This document shows positions 5,340 through 5,819 of a DNA stretch of 5,819 bases, in pieces; position 1 is the stretch's first letter; the number at the start of each line of letters is the position of its first letter. Position numbers and translations under genes: made by a program. This DNA comes from Candidatus Njordarchaeum guaymasense (GTDB lineage Archaea; Asgardarchaeota; Njordarchaeia; Njordarchaeales; Njordarchaeaceae): the NCBI GenBank assembly GCA_030587605.1, contig JAUQYT010000139.1, positions 1 through 5,819 on the forward strand, given 5' to 3'. A model generated the notes under the pieces. That model was not told the origin of the DNA, searched no databases, and saw only the letters and a list, made by a program, of their open reading frames with translations.

Positions 5340-5819
5340 TTTCTTCAACCCGCGCCGCACTTGGCGTTACCGTTAGCTCCATCAGTTTCTCTCCTCGTAG
5401 AACTGTGATCCTGATCTTCTTTCCAATCACTTCTTCAGTCAGTAGCCGAGTCACATCGGACATGTCACTGACTGGCTTGTCATTCAGTCGCACTATAACA
5501 TCGCCAAACCCTGCGCCTGCCTTCTTGGCGGGGCTGCCGGGCTCAACTTGGAGTATCATCAGTCCACTGTCTTGGTTCATATTTGTGTCTTCAGCGACTT
5601 GGCGCGGAATTGGGATCGTGCTCATTAGTATTCCGAGATACGCTTTCTTGACTTCTCCGCCTCTCATTAACCTCTCGACAACGGTTTTCACGGTGCTTGT
5701 CGGGATTGCTATCCCTCGAGACCATGCGAATGCGGCATTCAGTCCTATCATTTTGCCTGAGGGATCTATTAGAGGACCACCTGAGTAACCGGGGTTCAAT
5801 CTCGCATCTGTGATGATTA
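5332..5819 (-). CDS. HtrA/DegP-like serine protease with PDZ domain, C-terminal part only
   Basis: The gene runs off the right edge; about 162 C-terminal residues are visible. The frame is open to the edge, so the TTG at 5799 is not the start. The visible part begins IITDARLNPGYSGGPLID, the motif around the catalytic serine of trypsin-like HtrA proteases (Ser codon 5782-5784). The His and Asp of the triad lie outside the window. The more usual NPGNSGG is NPGYSGG here. The protease domain ends with the RGIAIPTSTVKTVVERL segment. One PDZ domain follows, from AYLGI through GSPAKKAG and GDVIVRLND to the LTVTP strand. Such proteases are membrane-anchored or exported quality-control enzymes, but the N-terminus needed to judge this is missing. 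The in-frame stop at 5332 comes soon after the PDZ domain, and a proline-rich frame continues beyond it. Confidence 0.88.
   Translation of the reverse strand, partial: IITDARLNPGYSGGPLIDPSGKMIGLNAAFAWSRGIAIPTSTVKTVVERLMRGGEVKKAYLGILMSTIPIPRQVAEDTNMNQDSGLMILQVEPGSPAKKAGAGFGDVIVRLNDKPVSDMSDVTRLLTEEVIGKKIRITVLRGEKLMELTVTPSAARVEEND

Noticed and set aside
5210..5788. Long plus-strand open frame of 192 codons across the protease region
   Set aside because: It lies antisense to a clear HtrA/PDZ protein, and its translation shows no recognisable domain; its openness follows from the opposite strand's codon use.

Overview
The window looks like archaeal chromosome. Evidence: AT-rich TATA-type boxes at archaeal spacing in front of genes, GGTG/GAGG-type ribosome binding sites, an F420-type luciferase-like oxidoreductase, a DUF3795 protein, and acyl-CoA enzymes of the kind found in Thermoproteota-like lineages (Bathyarchaeia, Nitrososphaeria) and some Asgard archaea. 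No marker fixes the phylum, so the lineage is inference. UGA is an ordinary stop codon here: it ends the genes at 464 and 3364.

Layout. 1-331 (+) is the 3' end of a small membrane protein of the COG2426 / small multidrug export family. 464-1903 (-) encodes a 4-hydroxybutyryl-CoA dehydratase-family [4Fe-4S]/FAD enzyme. It shares an AT-rich divergent promoter region (about 1955-1967) with 2032-2376 (+), a ten-cysteine DUF3795 protein. 2468-3364 (+) is a 3-hydroxyacyl-CoA dehydrogenase with its own promoter-like box. 3408-4562 (-) is an F420-dependent LLM-class oxidoreductase, convergent with it. 4770-5027 (+) is a small His/Glu-rich protein whose frame continues past an in-frame TGA to 5117, so it looks like a winged-helix gene split by a nonsense codon. 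The right end, 5332-5819 (-), is the C-terminal part of an HtrA/DegP-like serine protease (catalytic Ser plus PDZ), followed in another frame by a proline-rich tail that runs to 5217 and stops just before a T-rich terminator.

How the genes fit together. The dehydratase would convert 4-hydroxybutyryl-CoA (or vinylacetyl-CoA) to crotonyl-CoA. After hydration by a crotonase not seen here, the 3-hydroxyacyl-CoA dehydrogenase would make acetoacetyl-CoA. This is the late part of the 3-hydroxypropionate/4-hydroxybutyrate or dicarboxylate/4-hydroxybutyrate cycles, and also of 4-hydroxybutyrate/GABA degradation. The window cannot say which direction or pathway applies.

The points most worth a second look are the in-frame TGA in the small winged-helix gene, the out-of-frame proline-rich tail of the protease, and the loss of one expected active-site glutamate in an otherwise intact dehydratase. 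I saw no CRISPR array, insertion sequence, tRNA, rRNA or clearly new multi-gene system.
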